From NCBI GenBank assembly GCA_022575985.1, contig JAKSXM010000263.1:9652001-9716000 (forward strand): DNA of 64,000 nt, in the 5' to 3' direction. The stretch comes from Anagrus nilaparvatae. Lineage: Eukaryota > Arthropoda > Insecta > Hymenoptera > Mymaridae. The notes below the pieces were generated by a model. The model made no database searches, was not told the origin of the DNA, and worked only from the letters and a program-made list of their open reading frames with translations. Position 1 is the stretch's first letter. Each line of letters opens with the position of its first letter. A program made the translations under genes and the position numbers. This document shows, piece after piece, positions 21,380 to 32,304 of the stretch.

Positions 21380-22740
21380 ATGGGCGATACACAAAACAAC
21401 AATTATTTAAAAGGTCGTGGACCCGAATCCGACCATTCCATCAATAACAACATTTTTAATAATATATATAGTGAAGTCTATTATAAACAAGATTTCTCCA
21501 CTTTAAACCAAATCCATGCTTACTCAAAAACTGTCAACAAACTTGCCATTGCCTTTTCTAGAAGAAAATTTCTTCTTAGATGTAGATTTGAAGTAGAACA
21601 CACCAACAGTATAAAATATAGATTTAAGGATTTTACATATCTTCAAGAGTCATCATATGAATCATTTAAAAATATTTTACGTAGAACAGCGATCAAGGTA
21701 CTTAACCTACAAATAAAAGATTTTAATCTATACATAAATTATTTGCAGAAATCTCTATTTGAGATTAAAAATAATTTGTTAACTAGAAATGTCAACCACT
21801 ACAATCTCAACTATTTTTTTAAATCAGAAGATAACAAAAGAAATCAACTATATTTTCAAAATAACCATAGATTGAATGACAAATTCACACTAATAAACAA
21901 TAGTTCATCAATAACCAACAATAACAATATAATTGATTCAGATAATCCTATTACTAACAAATGGTTTGTAAACATCTCAGACACTCACATACCACCAGAA
22001 ATAGAAGAAATAGCAGGTTTAGGTAATAAATTTAGTGTGCCTGGTGACATTAATAAAAATGGCATCATAGAGTCTATCAAAAGTATAGAGAATGGTTTTT
22101 ACATAACAGCTAAAGAGATTTTTAGTGATAACAACACACTATTCACAGAAGCTGAAAAAATTAAAGAGATTCAAGACATTATCAATAAAAACCCAGACAT
22201 CTGTAAACAACGTCACAAAACCATAAAGTGCCTCAATATGACCAAAAACAACAACATACACAAATCCGCTGCTTGCAAAATCTATGGCAAGAAAATAAAT
22301 AGACTCAAAATCTTCATGAGAACAAACAAGAATATTATGCTTACATCAGTAGATAAAGGCAATACCACTATATGCATGAACAAAAAAATGTATATCAGAA
22401 ATGGGGAAAACATTTTATCTGACCAAGCAATATATGAAGTGGTCAAACAAACCAAGACATTATTAAAATCTTTATAAAAAAAGTCTAGCCAGATTTTAAA
22501 CCATTGGAAAAAAGAAGGATACTTAATGCCCAACCAAGAACCATATCTAGTCACACAAACTCACACCTCAATCTCCACTATTTATTTTCCACCAAAACTA
22601 CACAAAATAGATTCAATAGATAATTTATGATTTAATAATTATATGATCTATAGGACCCCTGCCTCACAATTTGAAAGTATGCCTGTAAGTAGACCTCTAA
22701 TAAGGACTAATCAAAATCTTGATTGTTTTTATTGGGATTA
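21380..22740 (+). pseudogene. Truncated Penelope-like element reverse transcriptase
   Basis: An open 365-codon stretch from ATG 21380 ends at a TAA at 22475-22477. Homology-like sequence continues out of frame to about 22740. Features of Penelope-like RT N-terminal regions: IPPEIEEIAGLGNKFSVP near residues 200-220; LTSVDKGNTTICMNKKMY near 322-340; then, after the stop, a YFPPKLHKI motif like the conserved P-K-hydrophobic-H-K of this clade and a SRPLIRT segment. The catalytic YxDD region and the GIY-YIG endonuclease are absent. It sits inside gypsy-1 and is a dead, 3'-truncated insertion. Assignment is by motif reading only. Confidence 0.65.
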
Positions 22741-22842
22741 CGAAGGCATGAGAAGAATAGAAAATGCCACTTATAATTTGACTAGACCAAATCACGACCT
22801 CCCTTAACACAAACGTATGGACCAGAGAATGATGCAAATTTA

Positions 22843-23423
22843 ATGGCGCATTCAACACAGAACGAAAACATAGAAGAAAATATCCTTGACAATCAACAGA
22901 ATCAAAATGAAATACCACATAAAGAAAATGAACAAGAAAGGGCACGTTCACAAATTATAGCAGAATGGGAACTTTTGCAAGACGAGCGAACGAAAGTTCA
23001 CCAGGAAGCTATAAGATTAAACCAAGAGAGAGAGCGAATCGAAAAAGAAAGACAAAATTTTAACCAAGCCCAAGTCAACGCAGAAATGTTAAGAATAAGA
23101 GAACTCGAGAAAAGTAGTAATAAACAGCCAAAAGAAAGCTCGCATAAGATTAACGACATCGGGTGAGGAATTATTAGACAGTAACAGCAGTAGTGAGTCA
23201 GTAGAAAGAGAAGGTCATAAGAAGGTTAAGAAAACTCTTGAATTATCAGATGCTGCTAAGAAAGTTGCTACCAGGACTTTAAAGGACTGGACCTTGAAAT
23301 TTGATGGTGATACAGAAAAAGCATCTGATTTTCTCGATAAATTAACTGACTGTCAAGAAAGCTCTGGTCTTACTTTCCAGCAAATAAAATATGCCTTATC
23401 GGCTATTTTAGATAAACAAGCAG
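22843..23423 (+). pseudogene. Gypsy-1 gag, N-terminal part (broken)
   Basis: ATG 22843 opens a Glu/Gln/Asn-rich, coiled-coil-like segment (EWELLQDERTKVHQEAIRLN) that stops at 23164. In another frame the gag capsid-like sequence follows (WTLKFDGDTEKASDFLDKL and KYALSAILDKQAG) up to a TA-rich insertion at 23424. At least one frameshift and one insertion break it. Confidence 0.7.
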
Positions 23424-23607
23424 GTATATATATATATATTTATATATATATATATTTTAAAGTTGGTATCCGTGGGCCTTTTTTGGGCCTTAGGGCCCAA
23501 AATCTAATAATGCCATCGGATGTCCCCCTCAAACCCCTGAAACTTTTGTCCCAAAAATTTTTTTCGATTTAACTTAATTTTCGAGATATTTAGGTGCATC
23601 TTTTAAA
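23424..23607. mobile_element. Small insertion in gypsy-1 gag
   Basis: About 180 bp of foreign sequence (TATATA run, then GGGCCTTTTTTGGGCCTTAG) separates two gag segments that otherwise read on. No termini could be fixed. Confidence 0.45.
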
Positions 23608-23988
23608 ATGACTTACCCTGTATATGAGCTAAAGAATAGGACTCAAGGTAAAAATGAAAATATGGCGACATTTTTATCTAAATTCAAAGCTATATCAGAT
23701 AAATTACAAGAAAAATTATCTGAAAGGCGTTTAGTTAAAATGGCGCTACGCGTTTTACACCCAGAGTACCAAAAATACATGGGTAATTACCAGCAAACTA
23801 ATGAAATTACTAGCTTTAAGACTTTACTAGAATTAGGAAAAAAGCATGAACAAGCCACTGAAATACGCTCAAGATACACTGCTCCTAAGTCAAAAGACAA
23901 AATGATCATGCCAGAATATAGTGGAAACACCCTGGACGGTCGTAGCAGCCGACTGCATGGAATTTCCCAGGAGCAAAAGTGGATTTAA
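23608..23988 (+). pseudogene. Gypsy-1 gag, C-terminal part
   Basis: A segment with the Gag capsid C-terminal look (MATFLSKFKAISDKLQEKL, LVKMALRVLHPEYQKYMG, FKTLLELGKKHEQA). It runs directly into integrase sequence in another frame, so protease, RT and RNase H are deleted. Confidence 0.7.
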
Positions 23989-25226
23989 ATACCTGGTTGT
24001 TTTTCAAGACCTGTTTACTAAAATAATAGAATTAAAACCGCTTAGAAAACAAGACGGTAAAAATATAGCACAAACGTTTGAAGAATTAATATTATTTATG
24101 TGGGAAACTCCAGAATAATTTTTAGCAGATAATGGGAAAGAATTCGATAACGACTTGGTAAAGAAGCGTTTAAAGGAATATGGCGTAAGGTTTATAACCA
24201 CCCCCCCCCTACTTCCCCCAAGCAAACGTTGTCGAACGCCAAAACCGTAACCTAAAAACCATGATCAGAATATTCATAGGGTCAGACCAGGCTTGCGCCC
24301 TAGACCCTTGTCACGACAATAAACTTCAAGCATACACCATACAATATTTAAATGGTGTGATGTTACCAACTAAGATCACGGGCACGGTAAAGAAACTCAC
24401 CGTTTCGGAAAAACTCAGAAGACCCCATAATGCAGAAATTGTACATAAAGAAATAAAAGAAAATAAAGACTATATGAAAATACCATCGCTAATGAGTTTA
24501 AATATCCCAGTGCCCGATGAAATAAGGGAAAGACCATCAGCCCCAGAAGTAAATTTAATACCAGCACCAATATTATAGGACGAAATGCAATTAAATGACG
24601 ACGACGAGGACAAAAACGAAGAAGAAACGTTCATCAGGAACAGGCCGGAATGCCATTACAATGCATTCCCCTTATTCCCGATTTACGATGATTATCAAAG
24701 TACGGGAGTTCTTTTTTCCAATTTAGACCCTGTACCCTTTGATGCTTTAGTAGATGCCCCTCATCATTGTTTTTTCAACTGTAGGCAACCAAACCATAAC
24801 AGAAAACAATGCCCTGTGGGAGACTGTGGGAGACAAGGCCTGATTATGCGGTACTGCCCGAGGTGCAAAAGACCAAATGTAAGAGGCCGTTATGCTATTT
24901 ATAAAAAGCAATGGGGAAATCAAGCAAAACCCATTTGACAAATGTACCCTAGCCTTTTTGCCGCCCCACCTTATGGTGACACTTGGCAAGATGACTCCAA
25001 TGAAATCAGCGCCACAGACTCTAAACCGCAAGTTAATGACGACGAAACCCAAGAAGTATGCGAAGAGAGTGAAGATCCCGTCGACTTTAGATACCGAAAA
25101 CGTCGATCCCTACTTCTTGAACTATTTAACCTTGACCTAGACAGAGTCCCATTAAGAGATAGGATATATACCATTTACTTACCTCTAACAAATGCTATAA
25201 CTATAGTCAGAAGATACGTGGAATAA
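23921..25226 (+). pseudogene. Gypsy-1 integrase core with Cys/His-rich C-terminal extension (broken)
   Basis: DDE integrase core: WTVVAADCMEF with the first Asp, FLADNGKEF with the second (just after an in-frame TAA at 24116), and ANVVERQNRNLKTM with the Glu after a frameshift in a C run at about 24202-24210. The last frame then stays coherent to a TAA at 25224, broken only by TAG 24576 and TGA 24936. This extension has a knuckle-like C-X3-C-X4-H-X4-C (HCFFNCRQPNHNRKQC, near 24764-24812) and a second Cys pair CPRC. A Gag-like zinc knuckle after integrase is unexpected and could mark rearrangement or a distinctive polyprotein order. Confidence 0.72.
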
Positions 25227-25875
25227 TATAAAAATTTTCGTGAACCTTTATTAAAATTTTTACCTTTTTTATTTCTTTAATAATTTTTTTTTGTTTGACC
25301 AAAGATCAATAAAGGAAAAATACTCCTTAAAATCAAAGTGATTAATAAAATCATGATAGGGTAAAATCAACCCGATTAAATTTAGTCACGACATGGTCAT
25401 CCATACCCATTAAAATTTGACAAAGAATATATTTTTTTTTTCATTACTAAGTTAAGCCGTCCTAATACCCTATTACCCCAAACCCATGAAAATGAGGAAT
25501 GGATCACCGGTTAATAAGATGTAAGTAACTCATTTTTGACAACATAACCGCGAGCTCGATAGATTATTGAAATAAAAAAAAAATTTTTGTTGTTGTTTTG
25601 AACGCGAATTTATAAAATTTTTGAAATACGTAAAGTTTTGCATTTCCTTAGTTGAGTATTATATTTTTTTTGGAATTAGATTTATATATTTTTTTTTACT
25701 CTAACTTTCTTTTGAAATAAAATTATATATATATATTGTAAATAATAGTTAATAAGTTGTACATAGTAATTTAAGTAATTAGGGACAGGAATGATTCGGG
25801 TAGGAACAGATTGTACTCGATAGTATGAAAGTTTTTTTTTAAAGGAGTTGAGGGCTTTCTTATATAAAGCCCCCT
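25227..25875 (+). other. Gypsy-1 3' untranslated region
   Basis: AT-rich non-coding sequence between the last coding remnant and the polypurine tract. Confidence 0.5.
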
Positions 25876-25891
25876 TTAAAAGGAGGGCTAT
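25876..25891 (+). other. Gypsy-1 polypurine tract
   Basis: TTAAAAGGAGGGCTAT directly precedes the 3' LTR start TGTAACGTGG. Confidence 0.75.
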
Positions 25892-26958
25892 TGTAACGTG
25901 GCTAAAAACGCATAAAAATAAATAATTCAAATAAATCTAACGAGCCGCCAAAATTTATAAAAGTATAGTTTATTAATATTTCTAAAATTTTTAATACATT
26001 ATAGCTAAATCACGATACACACGCACACGTTAACAAAATCTTGACCAAGTCAAGATTAAGAAGAAAGTGGGGAGAAAGAAGAACCCGGAAGAGAATGAGC
26101 GGCACGCGACAGCAGCATTCGACGACTAGCTACCTGTATATTACGTCGCGCTTTGATTGATATTATTGGTTTTTATTAATCTAGTCGTCGGCCATTATAT
26201 AAAATTTATTAAAAATTATAATGATAGTACATTTAATTGAAAAGTGAATTGATTAAAGTTGAATATCGATTTTTGTCGTGAAAATAAAGTGAATATTTAA
26301 TAAAAAATAAAGAGGATATATAAGATATACGAGTTATTGAACACGAGGTGTCAAGTTATAAGATTGTCGTAAGATAAAATTTGAAGAAGTTTAAGAAGTT
26401 CAAGAGGTTTAAGGTGTCAATATTCGATCATTCTTATTTTAGTTAAAAAGAAGAAATTAAAAGGATATTATTAATTGATTATGTCGTTAAATAAGAATTT
26501 TGGAGTCACAGAAAATAATAACGAAGAAGGTAGGTCATCAACTCCTAAATAAGTGAATTACTGCGTGTGTCTGTCACGACGGCAAAATTATTATAAAATT
26601 AAAGTGAATTATAGGCCATTGTCATAATTAATTTAAAATAAAAGACATTCTTAGCTTATAGTTAATTATATATTATTTTTGAAATAAAGTTAATAATTTG
26701 TGTGTTTATAAAATTACTAGTATTCAATTTATTTAATAAAAAGATTTAACATATCTCCCCTATTTCTTAGAAAATTCCCATGACTCTGATTTTAAGAATT
26801 TATATATATATGTTTTTCTCTTTCTCTTTCAGCATAAAGATTGACTAGGTAAGTCCCGCGCTCGCGATTATTGAACCCGAGATATAGTGTATTATTATAA
26901 AATACTGAATTTTTATTAATGACTTTATTTCCGTAAGGGCGCAAATAAGCACATTACA
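25892..26958 (+). repeat. Gypsy-1 3' LTR (uninterrupted, 1067 bp)
   Basis: TGTAACGTGGCT to AAGCACATTACA. It serves as the empty-site reference for insertions in the 5' LTR. It is followed by the TACA duplication (26959-26962) and then by the same CTTTTGGGCCA minisatellite core found before the 5' LTR. Confidence 0.9.
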
Positions 26959-26993
26959 TACAATTGGGTGAATCTATTTCCTTTGTTGGATTA

Positions 26994-27164
26994 ATTTGAT
27001 ACTTTTGGGCCAATCTGAAACTTTTACGAAAATGTGGTTCTTCCGTCACATTATGGGAGTTGGTACCCGAAGCGTAACAAAATATACCTTTCAGGCCAAC
27101 ATCATCACAATACCTCAATCACTCTGCGGGGATTGGCGCGCGAAGCGCGCAGGGAGCCCCCTAG
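26994..27164 (+). mobile_element. Helitron-type 3' terminus
   Basis: At 27136-27150 a perfect stem GCGCGC-GAA-GCGCGC is followed ten bases later by CTAG and then T, the signature of a Helitron 3' end inserted 5' of T. The 5' boundary (expected TC) was not found, so the left coordinate is nominal and probably includes leftover minisatellite. Confidence 0.6.
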
Positions 27165-27899
27165 TATTTATATATAATTATTCCTGCTTATGTTAGCTCG
27201 TAAATCGAGCTAACATACCTACATTTCCTCTTTTATACATTCTTTAATATCTTATTTCACCAATTCAGATCCTGCTCCTTATAAATTGGCAGAAATATAA
27301 AATCGAAGGTCATTAATGACGCATTTAGAAATATTTTAGGCAACGAAGAGTTGCATAAATCCCCTCACGATTTCCCCCGAAATAAACAACGACGCTTTCG
27401 TTAATTGGACGTGACGAGACCGACGTTTTCGCGTATTGGATAATCCCACCTAAATTCAAGTACCTGGGCAGTTACTAATTAGTTTATATAATATACCCGC
27501 AACTGCCCTAAATCCAGTCCTCCCATGATAACTGGCCTACTAACATCAGGTCTAGTTTAGGAGACTTATATTCGATTAGAACAGACTTCTGAGTATAATT
27601 ATTTAATTGTACAATCATTCATTCAGACTTATTGACTTAGGCGCTTTTTCATATTAATTTATAATAAAGTCAGTAAATTAAACTAAAGTATTCAGTGTGT
27701 TTATTTAATTGTGATAACTTCCCAATAAGCATGAAAAACTCTTGAAGAGAACTTGACGCACACTTTAAGACTTCTTTTTCTTTAAAATCTGTTCCTCAAG
27801 AACTCTTGAGGAATACGCGAATGTCGTTTCTAAAAAATTACGTGAAGAACTCTTAGAGAAATCTTTCCCGCAAAATTATTTAAATAAAACTTTTATTAA

Positions 27900-27940
<41 letters not shown>

Positions 27941-28024
27941 ATATAAGCACTTATATTTTTATTAATAACTTGTTTATTTTTTTTAAGTTAAAAAATTTGG
28001 TAAAAAAAACCGAAGAAAAATTTT
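27165..28024. other. Non-coding region; possible LTR-like sequence
   Basis: Starts with a TATGTTAGCTCG/CGAGCTAACATA hairpin at 27187-27214. The stretch to about 27720 begins TGTTAGC and has an AATAAAG signal near 27661, which could be a solo LTR, but no duplication or ends were fixed. At 27775-27820 short complementary CAAGAACTCTTG motifs occur. No gene seen. Confidence 0.3.
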
Positions 28025-28100
28025 GACTCCGACTGGGACTGAACCGAGGTCCGTGACTTCCAAAGGCAGCGACATTATCCATTATGCTAACACGTCACTT
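28025..28100 (-). pseudogene. tRNA-like sequence (SINE head or tRNA pseudogene)
   Basis: Reverse strand carries an A-box-like TTAGCATAATGGATAA and a B-box-like GGTTCAGTCCC spaced as in a tRNA. The acceptor stem does not pair well over seven bases and no anticodon can be assigned safely, so a functional tRNA is unlikely. Confidence 0.5.
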
Positions 28101-28419
28101 CGATTTAATAAAAAAATTTTAAGTACTATATGTTACAGATAATAATTTTTCGAAATTATATGCAGAGTAAATTATGCATATCCAATAAAATGCATATTTG
28201 AAAATAAAAATTAATATTAAAATAAATACTTTTAAGGAAATTCCCTTTCTTTATTATAATAAGAACGAATAATTATATAAACAAAAACGCGGCGCTGAAA
28301 GACTTGTTTTCAATACTGATAAACTTAATAACATTCTTTTAACTGATGTAAAATTAGTTGACTCAGCTCTGCGGGGCGCTGACCATAAGGTTAAAGAAAA
28401 CTTTCATTTTTTACGCTAA

Positions 28420-28690
28420 CATATTTTTCGATTTTCCAAGATGGTGGACCAAAAGCATGAAAAAAGGAATTTTATACATAACAGACGGTCTTAAAGGTTG
28501 ATAAACACATTTTTATAAATGAAATTTTTTATTTTTTCACCCCAGCATATTTTCCAATTTTCCAAGATAGCGGATCAAAAAATTTTTTAAATAAATTTTT
28601 AACTTTACAAGGGGGTTCTTTTAGAGCAAGAAAAATGAAATTTCGGTGGAAAATATTTATTTTTCAACCCAAAAATATTTTTTTAATATA
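28420..28690 (-). repeat. Diverged, inverted copy of the 1-2.2 kb minisatellite
   Basis: On the reverse strand, two to three degenerate monomers with the anchors CCATCTTGGAAAATCG, CGCTATCTTGGAAAATTGG and CCCCTTGTAAAGTTAAAA in the expected spacing. Confidence 0.75.
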
Positions 28691-28974
28691 TAAATAATAA
28701 GTATATAATTCAAAAATTTATGTATTTTAAATTGTGATTTTTTATTTTAAAATATTTATTTAATAAACTAATTAAAGCTCCTAATTGTTAAATAAATTTG
28801 GATGTAAATCTTTTTTGTATAAAAGATTCAAAATTGACTATATTTCTATGATGTGTAAACTTATTTATTAATGTTAGTTAAATGCAGGAGTACTTTTATA
28901 TTGAAAGTAAAATTTTTACCTTTTGAATAAATATTTGCAGCATACTTATAACATTTCGTGCATAGTCTCTTATC

Positions 28975-29166
28975 TTATTTTAATAATACAAAAACATCTA
29001 AAAGTTTTTCAGGGATTTTGCGAAGAAATTTCTTAGAATATACTTTTTGTAAATTAAAAACATTTCTGCATCTATCATAAGAAATTGTATCTAATAAACG
29101 ACGATTTTTATTATTATTTGTACTGATATTTTCTTCAGCTGACATATTTTCAAATGAAATACACAA
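28975..29166 (-). CDS. Small hypothetical ORF
   Basis: 63 codons (an inner ATG gives 56). Basic, non-repetitive composition (RLLDTISYDRCRNVFNLQ, KKFLRKIPEKLLDVF), not part of an obvious mobile element. No family recognised. It may be chance in AT-rich DNA or a terminal exon. Confidence 0.2.
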   Translation of the reverse strand: MCISFENMSAEENISTNNNKNRRLLDTISYDRCRNVFNLQKVYSKKFLRKIPEKLLDVFVLLK

Positions 29167-29485
29167 AAATTAAATATAAATAAACTTTACAATTTTATTT
29201 TTTTTAATTAATAGAGTATACAAAAAAAATATTTTCTAATACATCACTTATTGTTTCTACTGTGTGCCGGCTTTAAAAAAACAAATCAAGTTCCATACGT
29301 TTCCCATTCCATATTTCTTAAATTTATTACTGTACATTGTTTTATTCAAAAAAATATACTATCTAATTTAGAATACTGTAATGTTTACTTATCAAAATAT
29401 TTTTTAAACGTAATTTAAATAGAGTACATAATCATTATATTAATTTTTTAATTTATTAGTAAATTAAACTATAGTGTCAATTACT

Positions 29486-30490
29486 CAGATCATTCAAAAA
29501 ATTCAAGAACCCATTCGCCCACAGCCCGTAGTCTAGCCACGATTCTGACTGCTGATTCTTTGATAACAATGTGAAACGGAGGAACACCGACAAGCAGACG
29601 GAGTGCCATCTTTGGCGTGTTCTTTGGCACCCCAACCATGCTTCTAAGCATCATTGCTTGTAGACGGTCCAGGTTCTTCCCCTTAGTGATGAGGTTAGCT
29701 CTGTGCCACCTTACTACCGATCTGTATGTGAGCCTAGTGACCATAACCGCGTCGTAAATCCATTTTACCAATTTCGGTCTTAGACCCCAGGTTACTCGTA
29801 CCATACGTCTGCATAGCCAGTATCCATTAAAGAATTCGGTCGTTACATGCTCCATGTGAGCCCTTCAGTTCAGCTTATCGTCCAGCACCACGCCAAGGTA
29901 CTTTACATCTTTGAAAAAGTAAAGCGTTTTGCCGTAAAAGATAGGCCCCCTGGAGGTATCCAGGCTGCGTTTTCTCGTAAAGAGGATGCATTGGGTCTTA
30001 TCGGGGTTAGCCTTTAGGTTTCCAACGCTAGGATAAGGACTTCCATGCATGGCCCCTGAATCAGAATTATAATGTCATCCGAATAACCAAATACCTTGAT
30101 ACCTGCTCTTTTGAGTGTGGTAAGGAGTTTGTTGTTCGAGATAAAATTCCACCCTGCGGGCAGCCACGCATTACTTTTCCCGACAACTTTGAGAAACCGT
30201 GCTACGAAGCAACGTATCTGTGCTTAAGATATTCTCCCAGCCAGTCGATTCCTCGAGGATGCATAAGGGTAGCATTCTGCGGCATTCTTGTTGAAAGAAT
30301 GCACCAGGGTGCAGAGCATCCAGCAACTGTCCCAATAAGAATTTCAGGGCATAGACCCGTTTATAGAGCAGCCTTTGATATTCCAGAAGCCATATCCAGC
30401 ATCCACCATTCTAGTTCAACCTTAGGAAGGCGGCATGAACTACCCTCCTCCTTTCTCCTAGAAGGCCCCGGGCTTGGGACCGGTACAGCG
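29486..30490 (-). pseudogene. Decayed non-LTR retrotransposon (R1/Jockey-type) reverse transcriptase
   Basis: Read on the minus strand: degenerate RT sequence begins near 30490, then MRGCPQGGI near 30150 and GYSDDIIILI (catalytic Y-x-D-D, near 30080), then ANPDKTQCILFTRKRSLD and FKDVKYLGVVLDDKLN, a TGA at 29862-29864, then CRRMVRVTWGLRPKLVKWIY and the L-x-G-V-P-P-x-H motif. These follow the order of R1/Jockey RT, thumb and connection regions. Several frameshifts, a deletion between the two core RT motifs and an in-frame stop show it is dead. Endonuclease and 3' tail are missing. Confidence 0.85.
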
Positions 30491-30632
30491 GAGTTTTAAT
30501 GAATATTATTATTTTTGTATATATTTTTATTAGTTCTAAATAGTTGATAAAGTGTCAGATATGTATAACAGTATTTTATTTTATTTTTTTATAATGTATG
30601 TGGAATTTGATAGTTTTTGATGTGTTTTGCAG

Positions 30633-30810
30633 GTTATGTGGTACAGGATAAACAAAAAATATTTGCAATTAATATTTAGGTATGTATAAAAATGAATAAA
30701 ATTATATTTTTTTTAATATATATCAATATTTATTTAATTTTTGCAGAATATACAAAGACTGGCATGGATCGAGGCACATAAAGATGCTACTATTTTTAAG
30801 TCAATTTTGA
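30633..30810 (+). other. Candidate pair of short host exons with a 67 bp intron
   Basis: TGTTTTGCAG precedes 30633; TTTAG|GTATGT gives a donor at 30680; a T-rich tract ends in TTTGCAG at 30746. Splicing joins 47 bp to the next exon in a frame reading WYRINKKYLQLIF then RIYKDWHGSRHIKMLLF to TGA at 30808. Alternatively the second exon continues to a donor-like ACCTG|GTAGGT at 30835. No homology recognised. Splice-like signals are common by chance in AT-rich DNA. Confidence 0.25.
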
Positions 30811-30849
30811 TGAGGATTTGTTCAAACTATACCTGGTAGGTTACTTCAA

Positions 30850-31959
30850 GTAGTTTATAGTCTATTTTAATGTTTTATAATAATTTGAATACTAAAAAAA
30901 AACATGGCGAAACAAATTTTCTCGAGGTTTGAAAGCTGCTAACGAGGAAGAAAAAGTTAAAAGTGAGTCAAAATTTAAAAAAATTTTTTTTTTTTTAGTA
31001 GTTCAGGTAGAAAAATAATTTTTTCCAATCATATGTAAATATAAAAAGTTCAATGGTTTTGAGTTATCTCAGGTTAAACTGGACAGCTGAAATCAAAAAA
31101 ATTGAAATATTCAACTTTGGAGCAGCTGTATCTCAAAATTATGCATCAAGAAGTGTAAAGTATAAGTGATTTCACAAATCCCAGGTAAAAAATTTCTCAA
31201 AAAAAATATTTTTTTTTTTTTATTTTTTAGCTGGTTGTGCTTTTCTGGACTTGCTCATATGCATATAAATATTAGATGGTTTGAATATTATATTTGTTTA
31301 GTATAAGCACTTTTTAAGATAACGTTTCAGTGTATAATGGAATAAAAATATTATAAAAATTATAAACTAAATCAAAAATTAAAATAAAATTAAAATTAAA
31401 ACCATTAAATAAGACAAACCCAAAAAAACAAAGTAATCAAAATAAGCCTGCCAATAATAAAAATAAATACACTGCCAACTAGCTGGCACTGAGGTTCCTC
31501 AAACAATGGGCTGTAATCTTAATTTACAACAAATATTATTGATTACAACCATGCAATTATACATACATTTTTCGTTTTTAGTAGCTGGTAAAGTAGATTA
31601 TTAAGATCATTTTGTTATTAAAGTGAAAATTCTAGCGTCCATGGATTGGTCGCGCCGGCATTAATGGATTTTAAATCATTTTTGCATAATTAAAAAGAGA
31701 CAATTATAAAAAAAGCTAATTTTATTTTTTTTTATAAAATTTTATTTTATTAGAATATATAATTATCCCTTAATAATTAAAATATTGGGTAACATGATTT
31801 TTTTGTTTTGTCAAAGAAATGGTTGGTAACGATGCGAAAATATTAATATTCGCTCAATTATTATAAAAATATAGGAGTTTTTACCAGAATTTATAATAAT
31901 TTCTTATAATTTATTTTCTCAGTGTACTTCTTGCATTTGACCAATCTTCCGCAACAACG

Positions 31960-31992
<33 letters not shown>

Positions 31993-32300
31993 TTTTGTAA
32001 TAAAAAAAATAACCACATTAATTGCTTCAAGATTTTAACATTATTTATATTATTTCTATTAATCACAAAATAATAAATTATTTAATTCTATAAATTGTTT
32101 GATTCTTTAAAAAATGCCAATATAACTTTTAAATCTTAATTTTAAAATGCAAACATAACCATTTAATATTTTTAGGCTGTTTATTATTGTTTATAATTTC
32201 ATTAAGCTGCATACATAAATAAACATAGCAACGAGCAAAATAATCCAAAGAAGTCAAAAAGAGGCAAGATTTCCATCACTCTTTCTTGTGTGTTATAATT
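30850..32300. other. Non-coding region with (AAT)n microsatellite
   Basis: No gene visible. An (AAT/AATA) microsatellite lies at 31961-31990. Confidence 0.4.
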
Positions 32301-32304
32301 TATA

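Larger units (their letters stand above)
6459..26958 (+). mobile_element. Gypsy-1: old gypsy-like LTR retrotransposon, heavily nested
   Basis: Bounded by TACA duplications with LTRs starting TGTAACGTGGCT and ending AAGCACATTACA. The 5' LTR is interrupted twice and resumes at 19672. The PBS follows at 19827 and a purine-rich tract precedes the 3' LTR at 25892. The interior is degenerate: broken gag, most of pol missing, integrase frameshifted. Foreign elements make up most of its 20.5 kb span. It cannot be autonomous. Confidence 0.88.

Noticed and set aside
24971..25174. Minus-strand Ser-rich ORF at 25 kb
   Set aside because: Antisense shadow of the gypsy-1 post-integrase frame.
28025..28100. 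Functional tRNA gene
   Set aside because: Boxes A and B are present but the acceptor stem pairs poorly and no anticodon loop can be set with confidence.
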